DNA from: Cliona cf. orientalis
Lineage: Eukaryota; Porifera; Demospongiae; Clionaida; Clionaidae
Length of the DNA: 64,000 nucleotides
Direction of reading: 5' to 3'
NCBI GenBank assembly: GCA_963930775.1
Contig: OZ005696.1
Coordinates: forward strand, 9,354,980-9,418,979
Every line of letters starts with the position of its first letter. Within the stretch, counting starts at the first letter, position 1. Shown here piece after piece: positions 49,801-62,800 of this stretch. The notes under the pieces are model-generated. The model ran no database searches, had not been told where the DNA came from, and worked only from the letters and a program-made list of their open reading frames with translations. A program made the position numbers and the translations under genes.

Positions 49801-52800
49801 ACATTGGGAGCAGGCCTTTTGTCCTTTATATGGAGGTTGTCACTTTACAGAAGCAGAGACAATTTACATCATACAGTGTAGTCCACTTAAATTGAATTTC
49901 AAAATCCATGAAAAATACTTGACTTAAACGAAAATTTGAATTACAGAGATCCATATAAGCCACTGTATTGAGACCCTGCAATGCTTATTAGTGGAGCATT
50001 CGGCCATATATGAAGCATTAGAATTGTTCTGAGAGTGATTTAGGTAATAGACACTTATAATTTCATATCTCAAGGAGGATTGTAGTGATCTCCATGTGAT
50101 CTATGTTCTATATTTATATAAATATGTGTAGCTTTGTATGCTAAAGCTGGCTGTAATTTTTCTAATTAAGAGAAAAGACCAGTTCATTAGCTCTATGTAG
50201 GGAATCTGAAAGAATTTGAATTAGATGAAAATTCATCTTAAGCGGATTTGAATTAAGTGGACTACACTGTAATATAATAGTCTACACATTATAATAGCTA
50301 TATAAATAGTTAGCATTTGCAGAGGTGACTAGAGAAAGAATCAACAGGAAAGCAGGATATGATCATGAGCTGGATTTGAGTCTACTTCAATTTAAGTACT
50401 GTGTATACACTTGAATTGTATCTGCATTAGTCTCGCCCCCAGACCCCACCTTCAAGACAGCGCCCCTCCTACCAAGGGGGAAGGGCCTGGCCAGGCTATC
50501 ATGGCACAAGCAATTACGTCACTGGCCGCGAAAAGGGGTGTGGCTTCCTGGCCGTCCGCTATTTAGAAGTAAAATTCATGATACTGAGAGGTTCAATTGG
50601 GTCCGAATAATCCGTCCGTTATAGTGAATTGAGAGGTTGTCCGCTCCTCGGAGGTTTGTAATGTACTAAGTCTATGGCAAATTCAATCCATTCCATAGCA
50701 GTTGTCCGTTATATAGCTCCTGGGAGGGTCCGTTATGAGAAGTTCCACTGTATCACTCTAATGTGCACAAATATGTTGTGTGCATCAAATTTGAACTCCT
50801 TGATACACTGGTTTATTATTTAAGAGCCAAGTGTGTTACATTCTTGTGTATGTGTGTGTCTTAAATTACTTTTCGATGATACCAATAGGCCAGGATGTAT
50901 CATTGTTGTACAAGTGATTCTAGCGACATTTACTAATTAAGTAAAGGTTGACAGCTTCATTTCTTCGTTCCGTTCCTACAGTTAGTGAGAAAACCCAGCA
51001 GTGCTTTGATGCAGCCATGATGGAGGGTAAAGTGTCATTACGAAATGGCAGTGCCTTACTTTTAGGGGTGGGAGGATCAGGAAAAACACACGTCCTTGCA
51101 GCTTTCCTCAAAGAAGATCCTCCATCTATACGAGAAAGCACTCCATGTGCAAAGAAGCCAGTGAGAGCTGTAGCTCACTGTAAGGCAGGAGTGAGCGACG
51201 ACCACTTTGTACGAATCACTGACGACCACTATTCTGACATGCTTGTAGCGAATATACCCCAGTCGACTGATAGTGTAACTGTTTCTGAATCTTCTACCCA
51301 AGCCGAGGCTAAGGATGACTTGAACAGTTTAGCTAGTTCTTCATCTCCTAGTCAGAAGGAAACCACGAGGCAGCCATCATCAGCTGTCGAAGTAGATGCT
51401 TCACGAAGAGAAGAAACATGGTGTGTTCGTCGTGCTATGAAGAGGCAGTACCTGAGTCGAATGCAGGCAGGAGCAAAGAAGAAATCAGATCTCAATGACA
51501 GAGATTTGCTTGATGTCGATGATACAGGAGGCCAGCCTATGTTTCACGAGGTCCTCCCTGTGTTCATCAAAAACACCACGCTTGGCATAATGACAATGAA
51601 GCTCAATGAGCCCTTAGACAGCTTTCCAAAGGTTGAGTTCCATACCAGAGGAGAACGTATTGGAGAGCCATTCGATTCACCTTTTACACACTTAGATACA
51701 CTTCGTCACTGCATGAGGGTGATACGATCAACTTGTGACCGCAATACATGTCCAAAGATTGCATTTGTGGGCACGCATAAAGATCTCGCACACGAGTGCC
51801 CACAGGAGAGCATAGAAATGAAAGAGAAAAAGCTTCGAAGCATAATACCTCAGGAGATGGAAGATAATATCATCATCGATGGAGAGTCACTGCTGCTTGC
51901 TGTCAATGTGAAAACACCAGGAAATGAAGATGAGAAATTGATATCCATTTTGCGGGAGAAAGCGATTGTAGAGTTGCATAAATTGAAACCGAAAAAGATG
52001 CCACTTCGATACATCCCCCTAGAAATGGCATTTCAGCGAATGGCCAAGGAGCAGCGAAAATCGGTGATGAGCAAAGAAGAGTGCTTTGAAGTAGCAGCTA
52101 CCTACAATTTCACACGAGAATCATTTGAGGCAGCACTGAAGTACCTTCATGGGCTGAAGCTGGTCTTCTACTATGAAGAAGTTCTTCCAGATATCGTGTT
52201 CATCGACGCCCAGGCCATCCTCGACAAAATCACCGAGCTTGTGGTGCACAGTCTATCATTGCAAGCAAAGTCAAGTGGTAAGCTTCTTGGGGTTCTGAAG
52301 AAGTTCGTGAAATGTGGAATTGTGACGGCGGAGATACTTGAACAGTTCTCATCTCATTACGACCCTAAACTTTTCATGAAGGAGCAGCTGATCTTGGTCC
52401 TCAAGCACCTGAGGATCATGGCAGAGGTTGGGAAAGGTGAGTATCTCATGCCCTGCCTCCTGAGGAAACAAGGCATACCACGTCTTGTGGCAAGTGCTTC
52501 ATCGCTAGTCATCCCCGCTCTTCTCTTCTACTTTGGTCGAGACGGCCCCAAGCTTGGAATTTACTGCTTTCTCCTTGCTTCTCTCATCACTGAAGCCAAG
52601 TGGGAGCTTCTTGAAGAGGACGGCTACCCTGTGCAAGTTTCACGCAACAGTGCTCAATTCACTGTCCCAGGAAAAAACCCAGGATGCATCACGATCACCG
52701 ATTCCTTCTCTTCATATCTTCATGTCAGCATCGACTTCCCTGCCTCTGTTAGTCGAGAAAGAGCTCAAGAAGTCTGCGAAGAAGTTTGTCCAATGATTCG

Positions 52801-53461
52801 TGAAACAGCTCTCACTGGAATTCGCAAAGCATCTCAGAGACTGAACTACAACAATTCGATTCCCTCCGTTGCATTCCCATGCTCAGGACACAAAGACTCA
52901 CCCCTGCACCCAGCCACCCTCTCTGATAATGGAAAGTTGCTGACCTGCACCACTCACCCTGCTACCGTGTGCAGTGAGATGACTGAACAGCACCGACTAT
53001 GGCTCGGAACAGCCGATGCTTCATCAAGTTCAAAGAATATTGGTAAATCTTTTTACTTCTTCCTAGATGTGGTGTTCATACCATGTATGCTTTTAGCTGT
53101 ACAGGGTGCTACTGCTTCAACAGGATCACAGCGTATCAAGATCCAGCAGCTTGCTCTAATTAAGTGGAAAGATGACCAGGGGCAGACCCAGAGATTCTAC
53201 CTCATGGAGAAGATCGCGCACCAATGGCGTACTCTAGGAGAGAACCTTTGCTTTGAATATTCCAAGCTTGAGAGCATTGCAGCTCATCATCGAGACAATC
53301 CTAAGGAGTGTTGCCGAGCTGTTCTTGGTCAGTGGTTGGACAATCCTCCTGAGGAGTACCCCATCACATGGCATGGACTCCTTGAACTGCTCGAGGATGG
53401 TCAGCTAGGACAGGTCGTCACTGAGCTAAGAAATGTCTTGGACAAAGCAAAGTTGTGGTAG
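46879..53461 (+). CDS. Array gene E: multi-death-domain Roc-like GTPase, exon 5 frameshifted
   Basis: Exons: 46879-46915, 47150-47440, 47669-47950, 48584-48859, 48974-49259, 50982-53042, 53097-53461. Exon 5 (fourth death domain) has four extra bases (TATA) near 49093-49098; the full-length frame would stop near 49209. Because exon 5 is a symmetric phase 1-1 exon, skipping it would restore the frame with one death domain fewer. The 2061-nt GTPase exon is intact and keeps GVGGSGKT, DTGGQ and THKD. Intron 6 is 54 nt, a multiple of three and stop-free, so exons 6 and 7 form one continuous frame if it is retained. The C-terminal death domain is type 1. Intron 5 is enlarged by three TA-flanked MITEs plus one nested within the third. 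Confidence 0.7.
49308..49530. mobile_element. TA-flanked MITE (TTTGGCGG family), intron 5 of gene E
   Basis: Ends TCGTATAGCTGGAAAATTTGG and CAATATTTCCGGATATACGG are inverted and TA-flanked. The interior is rich in CCGCCAAA/TTTGGCGG. It shares its core, in opposite orientation, with the element at 59890-60023. Gene C has the empty site GCATATGTTAC. Confidence 0.8.
49573..49765. mobile_element. TA-flanked MITE (CCGTAGGACAG ends)
   Basis: Starts CCGTAGGACAGTAATTGC and ends ...ACATTACGG between TA dinucleotides; an inner palindrome pairs AGAACACAAT with ATTGTGTTCT. The empty site (CTAGATATATACTC) is in gene A. The inverted-repeat match at the very ends is short. Confidence 0.6.
49777..50750. mobile_element. 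TA-flanked element, 974 bp, host of a nested MITE
   Basis: Ends CAGTAGAACTTCCGAATAATGG and CCGTTATGAGAAGTTCCACTG are inverted and flanked by TA. Internal copies of GTCCGTTATA-type motifs occur. The empty site CACTCTATCACTC is in gene A. No transposase was recognised. A stretch beginning TTAGTCTCGCCCCCAGACCCC near 50428 recalls the TAGTCTCG MITE ends but lacks a clear partner. Confidence 0.75.
49874..50269. mobile_element. Nested TA-flanked MITE, 396 bp
   Basis: Ends CAGTGTAGTCCACTTAAATT and AATTAAGTGGACTACACTG are inverted, flanked by TA, and lie inside the 974-bp element, so this insertion is the younger of the two. Confidence 0.8.
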
Positions 53462-53672
53462 CTAGCTAGCTTAAATACTTTTGATAGTGTATGGTAGATT
53501 GTATATTGTTATTGTTCTATTTTTGAGTTAATACTGGAGCCCCCTCCCTGATTCAGCATAATCCTGATATCAATAAATTTTATCACGGGCTTATGGGGTC
53601 TACATGCCCTTGATTTTATGGTAGCTCGCGTGCGCATGCCCAAATGAATGTGCTGGTGAAGCATTATTAGAA

Positions 53673-53682
53673 GGGGTTCCCC
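53673..53682 (+). promoter_or_regulatory. NF-kappaB-type site upstream of array gene F
   Basis: GGGGTTCCCC again fits GGGRNWYYCC although its centre differs from the other copies. It lies 20 bp before the start at 53703. The bZIP-like element of the other copies is absent. Confidence 0.45.
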
Positions 53683-53702
53683 CATGCATTTGTCAATTGA
53701 TA

Positions 53703-55359
53703 ATGGCGCAGCAGCAAGCAAACAGACCAACTCGAGAAGGTGAGCCTCTAACTCTTTACATGTTGGAGTTATGAACGATGATGATAAAACACGAATGGAG
53801 CAGATCGAGTAGTTTCATGAAATAAATACCTATCCAGCCCCGCCCCTCACTATTGATGGTGCGTTTGAGTCCATGAAGACAGTGAGGCTGAGCTGGAGAA
53901 AGCTGGCTAAGCGGCTGATGGGCTGGGCTGACTATGAGGGTAGTGATGGTCGAAAGAAGCTAGATGCCATCGAACATCAGCACATCTCTGATGAGGCTCG
54001 TCTAAAAGCTGTGGTGGAGGCATTCCTCCTGGGGGAAGGTCGCCACCGACCCTCATGGAGGATGCTGATTCATACTCTACACTGGGTAGATGAAGGCTCC
54101 CTAGCTGAAAAGATTAAGGCCAATGCTGAACCACAGCAAGGTGAGTGGGTGTTAACAAGAATGTATACTAAATACATGCACAAACAATAATATTAATATA
54201 TAATATTATTATTACGCCGGGTCACATGACTTCCATTCCAACCCTGTGTTGTTCAGCTAGCTAATGAAGTATGACACAATGATCAAACCTCAAGGGGTTC
54301 TCCTCGCAAAATTTATTTCACTGACTGTGTTGCTGCACATAACTCTGTCCCCCCCAGACCCAACTATGACAGTGGATAATGTCGCTCAAATACTGAACAA
54401 GATACCAGGAGACAAGTGGAAAGAGGTGATAGGTAGAACAGTAGGAGGACTTGATATTCCCGAGCCACTGCTGGAGGAGATCCAGAAGAGATACTCCACT
54501 GACACAGAGAAGAACCATGCATGTGCAGATTACTATGTCAACTGTCATCCACAGGCTGAATGGATACATCTTACCAACTTGCTGTATATCAACTGGCAGT
54601 TTGATGCATTGAAAGAAAAGAAGTCATTGATATCAATTGGTAATCTCATACATACAGGCATAAGCTTGTGTGATTTAGTGTGAGGTATAGTTCTGATAAC
54701 GGTTGTCCACCCTCTTCCCCCCAGACCCCACTCTAATTGTGGACAATGTCAGTCGTGTCATGGAGAAGGTCGAGCCAAAAGAGAGACAGCAGCTGTTGAA
54801 GGAGATTATTTCATTTAACATGTTTGATGAGATTCAGTCCTCTGGGAAATACCCCACTGCCTCGGAGGTGGAGGCTGCAGCTGTTGATATTTATGTCAAC
54901 TGTGATCCTTGGGCTACGTGGGAAGAGTTTGCTAAGTCACTATACCGTCATCACCAGGTGGCTGCAGTTGAGGAAGTGAGGTCATATCTCCCTCTTAGAG
55001 GTAGGTGTTAGGATTTTAATGTGCTAGCGATAATGTCAGCATTTTTTGGATCATTTATTGTATACACAGACCTCACTATAACTACTGAGAAACTAATGGA
55101 GCTGTTTGCACCACTGGACCCTGGGAAGGTAGATGAGCTTGGAGGTAAAGGTTGCCTAGGTCTACCACAGTCTGAGATAGACAGAATACAGAAGGACTAC
55201 CAGAACCCCACCCAGAGGAAAGAGGCCTACCTAGACCTCTACGTCCATCAACATCCCTGCCCTACTTGGAGCCATATTGCTTTGATTCTCTATGATGAGG
55301 TCGATCTTCCCCAACAGGCTGAGTTAGTGGAGAATACTTATCTCAAAGGTACACTGTAG
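53703..55359 (+). CDS. Array gene F: truncated copy with four death domains only
   Basis: Exons: 53703-53739, 53838-54140, 54358-54639, 54725-55000, 55070-55359. The GTPase exon and C-terminal death domain are missing: the sequence runs from the fourth death-domain exon through its former donor (55348/55349) to a TAG at 55357-55359, then into the SLC66A1 promoter. Read through, this gives a 395-residue protein of four death domains, all without stops or frameshifts. Domain 1 is diverged (TIDGAFESMKTV, GWADYEGSDGRKK). It could be a short adaptor or dominant-negative form, or a truncated copy with no function. The upstream flank contains no ESF1 sequence, only gene E 3' flank joined to the kappaB-bearing leader. 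Confidence 0.65.
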
Positions 55360-55440
55360 TGAGACTGTAGTCCCTATATCACTGTATGTGTACTCACTGT
55401 AATTAATTTTATGCACAATGCATGTTGTTGGTAAATCGAA

Positions 55441-55452
55441 TGCGCATGCGCA
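55441..55452. promoter_or_regulatory. NRF1-type palindrome in the SLC66A1 promoter
   Basis: TGCGCATGCGCA is the full NRF1 consensus palindrome, 95 bp before the SLC66A1 start codon. Similar or decayed versions lie downstream of every array gene with a GTPase exon (19816, 31014, 38744, about 46243, about 53630), tracing duplicated promoter pieces. Confidence 0.55.
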
Positions 55453-55547
55453 CTAGCGTCCAAATCACCGAACATTATTAAATACAAGTGAAATATTGAA
55501 AAGTTCCTAGCGAAACTGAAAGCCGCCATCGGAGACAGTGCTTGAAG

Positions 55548-57956
<2,409 letters not shown>

Positions 57957-59686
57957 TCATCATCATTTTTTTATATCATCATATTAAATATCCGACATAT
58001 TATTTTTTTATAATACAAGACTTAGTATGTTTGATATACCAACCATGGGATAATGTAGCAAATATGCATGAGTTATTAATGCCCCCCAGGTAATATAAGG
58101 ACACTGGTTGTCGTTGATTATGAGCTACATTTTGGGCTTTGTTCCAGTTCCATAACTATTACATATACTGTTAAAAAGATATGCTTTTGCTATGGCATGT
58201 AAGAAACCCATGAGTTATTCACAGTAATGCCCTCCAGGGACACTGATTGCCTGAATAATATTTTTCGTTAGATTATGAGCTACATTTTGCTCTTTGTTCC
58301 AGCTCCATAACTTGTTACCGTTTAATATCGAAATATGTTTTTTAGTCCGAGTATAAATGTGACAATCATACATGTAAGGTTGTCTTTGAAGAAGCTTGGT
58401 ATGTATACTATGGCATAGTCTAACATGTTTAGGACCATGGTAGCTGCTTTCATCTGCTGAAGAGCTACATTTTGGTTTTTGTTCCAGCTCCATAGCTCAT
58501 TCCGTTGCTGAGATACACTTTGGCGCGCGCCGCGGTGTAGAGTTAATGATATTCATAGCTTTTACTTAATTACGTCACGGTCTGTACATTCCAACGTGAA
58601 AACCATACGCATTTTGCTACCCCCTGTCCCAGCTCAATAAATAGCGATTTCCGGGAGGGACTATCGGGGCTAGACGGTGTCAGGGGATACCCCCTCTGGC
58701 ACCTGAAGCTGAAAACTGCACATGGTCCTGGGCATATATGGCTTAGGGGTCGCCCAGGTTCCTCCCTCGAATACCCCCCATCCTGGACAAAGCCTGGTAA
58801 CCCACCATAGGCTGACTTCGGTCCCCTATGGCTGTGACACAGAAGCCTAACTGGCTGCAGTAATGTGCAGTGTACCCTGACCAGCGTTCCAGCCTAGAGC
58901 TCGGAAGGTCGACGGGAGGATGGGGTTATAATTTTTTTTTTTCCATTTTATCAATGTATTTGATATAATTGTAGCCTGGTTTAGGGGCCGCCCAGGATCT
59001 CCCTTGAAGCATGCCTGCAGTAATGTCCGCAGTGTCACTCCATACAGATCACTGAAGCTGCGGCCACTCGGCCTAGCTGGGGGGAGGGATGATGGGACTA
59101 TAACATTACTTTTTTTCACAAGTACTACATAATATGTTTGATGTAACAATCATGAATTATTCACAGTATTGCCCTTCTTCTCTCTTTATTTATTGTCTGT
59201 ACTATCATTAATGGTAAATTAACTAATAACAATAATTCTTGATCATAGTGATGTACATAACAGAATTTAATTACAATAAATAATGGAATCACAGTATGCA
59301 AATTGGAACATGCAACATAAATTTTAGTTACAGCATACATAATATAATAATAATAGATCTCTATCAAAAAAGCTAGTATAAATACAAAAAAAACATAAAT
59401 GAACGAATGTGTGTTGTGAAAATGAAAGTTAATGACACAAAATTAATAAAGAAAATTATTAATTAGATGATACTAACAAAAATTAACAAAATGCACAGTA
59501 TTTAGAACTAACATCTACTGTAATGCAGTCAAGTAACCGTCATATTTCTCATTAGAAATATCATCGGCTTAGTTACTATAGCATGTTGTGTGTATGAGTT
59601 ATACTATAGTTAGAGTAGTCTTATAGAGTACATGTGGTCGACAAAGTGGGGGGGAGGGAGGGAGGGGGAGCGAGTATATATGCATG
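57957..59686. other. Convergent intergenic region with degenerate repeats
   Basis: Lies between the SLC66A1 and OSBP-like stop codons. Three diverged copies of a unit containing GAGCTACATTTTG and TTTGTTCCAGCTCCATA occur at about 58060-58160, 58205-58320 and 58455-58510. Two diverged copies of a second unit (TTAGGGGYCGCCCAGG ... GCAGTAATGT) occur at about 58740-58930 and 58980-59105. On the minus strand, AATAAATAAA at about 59181-59190 could be the poly(A) signal of the OSBP-like gene. No gene was recognised. Confidence 0.55.
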
Positions 59687-59834
59687 TTAGAAGATGTCCG
59701 GGCACATGTGCCAGTCGCCTCGAAGTTTGCAGTCCCAGTACTTGCCGTTGAACACGTGATATTGGGTTTTGGTGTCAGGGTCATCGTAGAGGTCAAACCA
59801 ACTGTATATAGTGGGTGTGTAGTATTATTATACG

Positions 59835-59867
<33 letters not shown>

Positions 59868-62800
59868 CTACAGAACCCGAACCCATATACTGTATAGCCT
59901 GAAATATTGGCGGGAATTAAATTTGGCGGTTGAGCCCAAAATGCTATTGCAAGAATATTGGCGGATTTAAATTTGGCGGTAGTAATATAGACCGCCAAAC
60001 CGCCAAATTTTCCGGCTACACGGTACATACCATCTATAATAGGTGCTTCTATATGTACATCATCAATAATTTCTAGCTTACACAGGCTTCCATTTCCCAT
60101 TAGCAGCCTCCCTCCTTCGTCTCGCTGCTCTCTGTTTCTCCTCGAGGCGATACTTTTCGTCCGAGGACTCGTCCACCAGTCCATCCTCGAGCAGCCGCTG
60201 GTCGGGACGTAACCTCGAGTCCGTGGGACACGTCACAACGTCCGAGGGTTCGTTTAGTCTCATGGCAAAGTGCGTGAAGCCGTATTCACGGTCTGAGTTT
60301 GGTAGGGGAGGGTGAGCCACCCATAGCTCCTTCACACCAGTGCCATCTGAAGAATTTGGGGGGGAGTAGAAGAGGAAAAAATTTCATAGTAACATCTCAA
60401 TTAGACAGTGACCATACAATCGAGCTGTTGTAAGCAACACTATTTTTTTATCTTGTTATGGTCAAAAGAATATTAAAGCAACACACTATGATAATATAGC
60501 CAAATTCTGAAATATGCACACCCAATAAAGCCAGACCCACTAGCTCCACCCACCTGGTCTTCTTCTTGTCATGCCCTTGTCCCACGCCCCGTGGAGTATG
60601 AACTGGACCTCCCCCTTGTTGTCGAGTACCTTCCCGTTGAGCTCTCGGTATCTCTCCTTGGCCTTGGCGTGAGGGCTCCACGTCACGACGGCCTGGTCTC
60701 CAGTCTGGTGGCACTTTACGACTACCTCACCTTCCTGGAGTCACATGGGGAACGAAGATGGAGTTAATAAAATTTCGTTGCTATCTTCATGAAGGTAAAA
60801 TGCTGATACAGACTAGTACCGTAAACCATGAAAATTTCGTGTCTAAAATATTTCGTGTGATAATTTTTCATGCTAAAGACAAACGACCCTGTACCACATT
60901 ATCGCGATATATTTTCGCGCATTTAATTTTTGCATAGGCCAGGCTGTCTGAAAAATGAAATATTCGCAATTTACGGTATGGTACTAACATATTATTTTTA
61001 TGTTACTGGTAACCACATATCTGGATAGAATGATACTCCAGGAAGCAGCCATAAATAGTACAGGATGCTTGAAATCATGAATCACACACAGCAAGGGTTC
61101 CCAAAGCATAAAAACCATTTTAAGAGATATCGCCAATAATTATTGGTGAGTTTTGAAGGGATGGTGAAATTGGCTACTCAATGGAGCATACAATAGCAAG
61201 GAAGGGGGGAACCCCTGCTAATCATAGCACTAATGGTTGCTTGGCAGTCTTACATGATCGGCCCACAGTGATCCAAGGATGAGGTTATGGACTGTGGTGT
61301 GGGGCTTGTTCCAGGAGTAGTGGAAACCATCATCTTTTGTCTTGAAGTGAACAAGTCCATTTGGCTGGATACGAACCCACTACAGAGTGTATGGAGAGAG
61401 AGAGAGAGATAGAAAAGTATGTTCGAACTTTGATCTTTGTGATGAAGGCACCACTCCCCTTGTTAACAGCATTGTTTATGCAAATTGCTCCATACAGCTC
61501 ACTGGGAACCTCAAAGCAATCGAGTTTATACACAATTAGAAGAAACATTATCTATTGTGTACAGCCGCTGAGAGATAAAAATACTTTCAGTGCACATGTT
61601 GTGCACATGCTGCTGTGCTATTATCTCTAGCCAGGTCTACTTGAATTACATGTTGTCAAGTTTCAGTACCTGGTCAGATTACCCAAAAATAAACACCATA
61701 CTTTGTTTTTACCTCTAAGCAGCACATACGTGTACTGGAACCTTCTGACTTCATGCCTACTTAGCTAACAAGCATAAATCGTAACCCATAATTCTTCACG
61801 GGAATAGGCTTCAGCTAGCTACAAGTAGTTATGCAATCACACCATGCTGCTTAATCCTTCGACAAAACTGACTAACTTAAGCTTCTGAGCTTAATGGGTA
61901 CACAATGCCTGGCAAGCCTACCTGTCCTCTGAACTTTATGTCCAGTTTATACTCCTCCCAGAAGACCCAGTTGTCTGACTCGGCGTGCAGGGCCGTGACT
62001 GGAGGATGGTGGCTGACTTGTTCAGAGACCACACAGTAGTTCCCCTCCTGGTTCACCAGCTCATAGGTCTCTCCAAGGAGAGGATTGAAGGGCTTACTGT
62101 GTCTGTTTTTTGGGGGGGGAGGGAGAAAGAGAGAGAGAGAGAGGAAGGGGGAGAGAGAGAAGGGAGGGAGGGAGGGAGAGAAGGAGAGAGAGAGGGAGGG
62201 AGAGAAGAAATGAAAACATGGAAATTTCGTATTGTGGTGGTGGGGGGTGGCTTATGTAGTTGTAAGCAAACGTTGTATAGAATTCAAAGAGGAGTGAAAG
62301 GAAAAGCCAGCCAATGAGAATCAAAATAGTGAATTCTATTGACAATACTCTGAGGAGAGCTAGCATAACAAACGTCTCCACTTCTTACAGCCATCACATG
62401 TTTTCGGTATTCAGGTAGTGTGGTAGTGTGTAACAACAACATGCTGCAAGCTCAGCAAATTACCAAGACACAACAGAGTACAAGTGTGTGTAGCTGTAGC
62501 TGTAGCTTACTCGAGAGTGAAGCACCACCGGTTAAGAGAGAAGACTAAGCAACAATGGAACCAACATTTCTACATTTCACAAGTAATCAACACTGCACTA
62601 TAGCCGAAAGATTATCTACCATGCTTTCATCGTTTTTGGTCAGCCAACTGAAAAATGATAAAACTTCCATTACAAGGAGAAATATTCACGATTCAGATCA
62701 CCTAAGACATAATTACAACTGTACACACCTCTCATTATTAACATAATCAATCAAAAACATACTATATCTATCACTTATGTTTAATAAACTGAGGGAGGTG

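Noticed and set aside
14329..53461. Array proteins as NACHT-LRR (NLR) receptors
   Set aside because: No leucine-rich repeats and no NACHT motifs; the nucleotide-binding motifs are DTGGQ and THKD, which fit a Roc-like GTPase.
14278..55359. CRISPR array or bacterial defence island, suggested by regular repetition
   Set aside because: Repeat units are 7-11 kb, contain spliced animal genes and have no short direct repeats with unique spacers.
58040..59110. A tRNA, snRNA or other structured RNA gene in the convergent region
   Set aside because: Repeated units are present, but no A/B box pair, cloverleaf or snRNA motif could be supported by eye.
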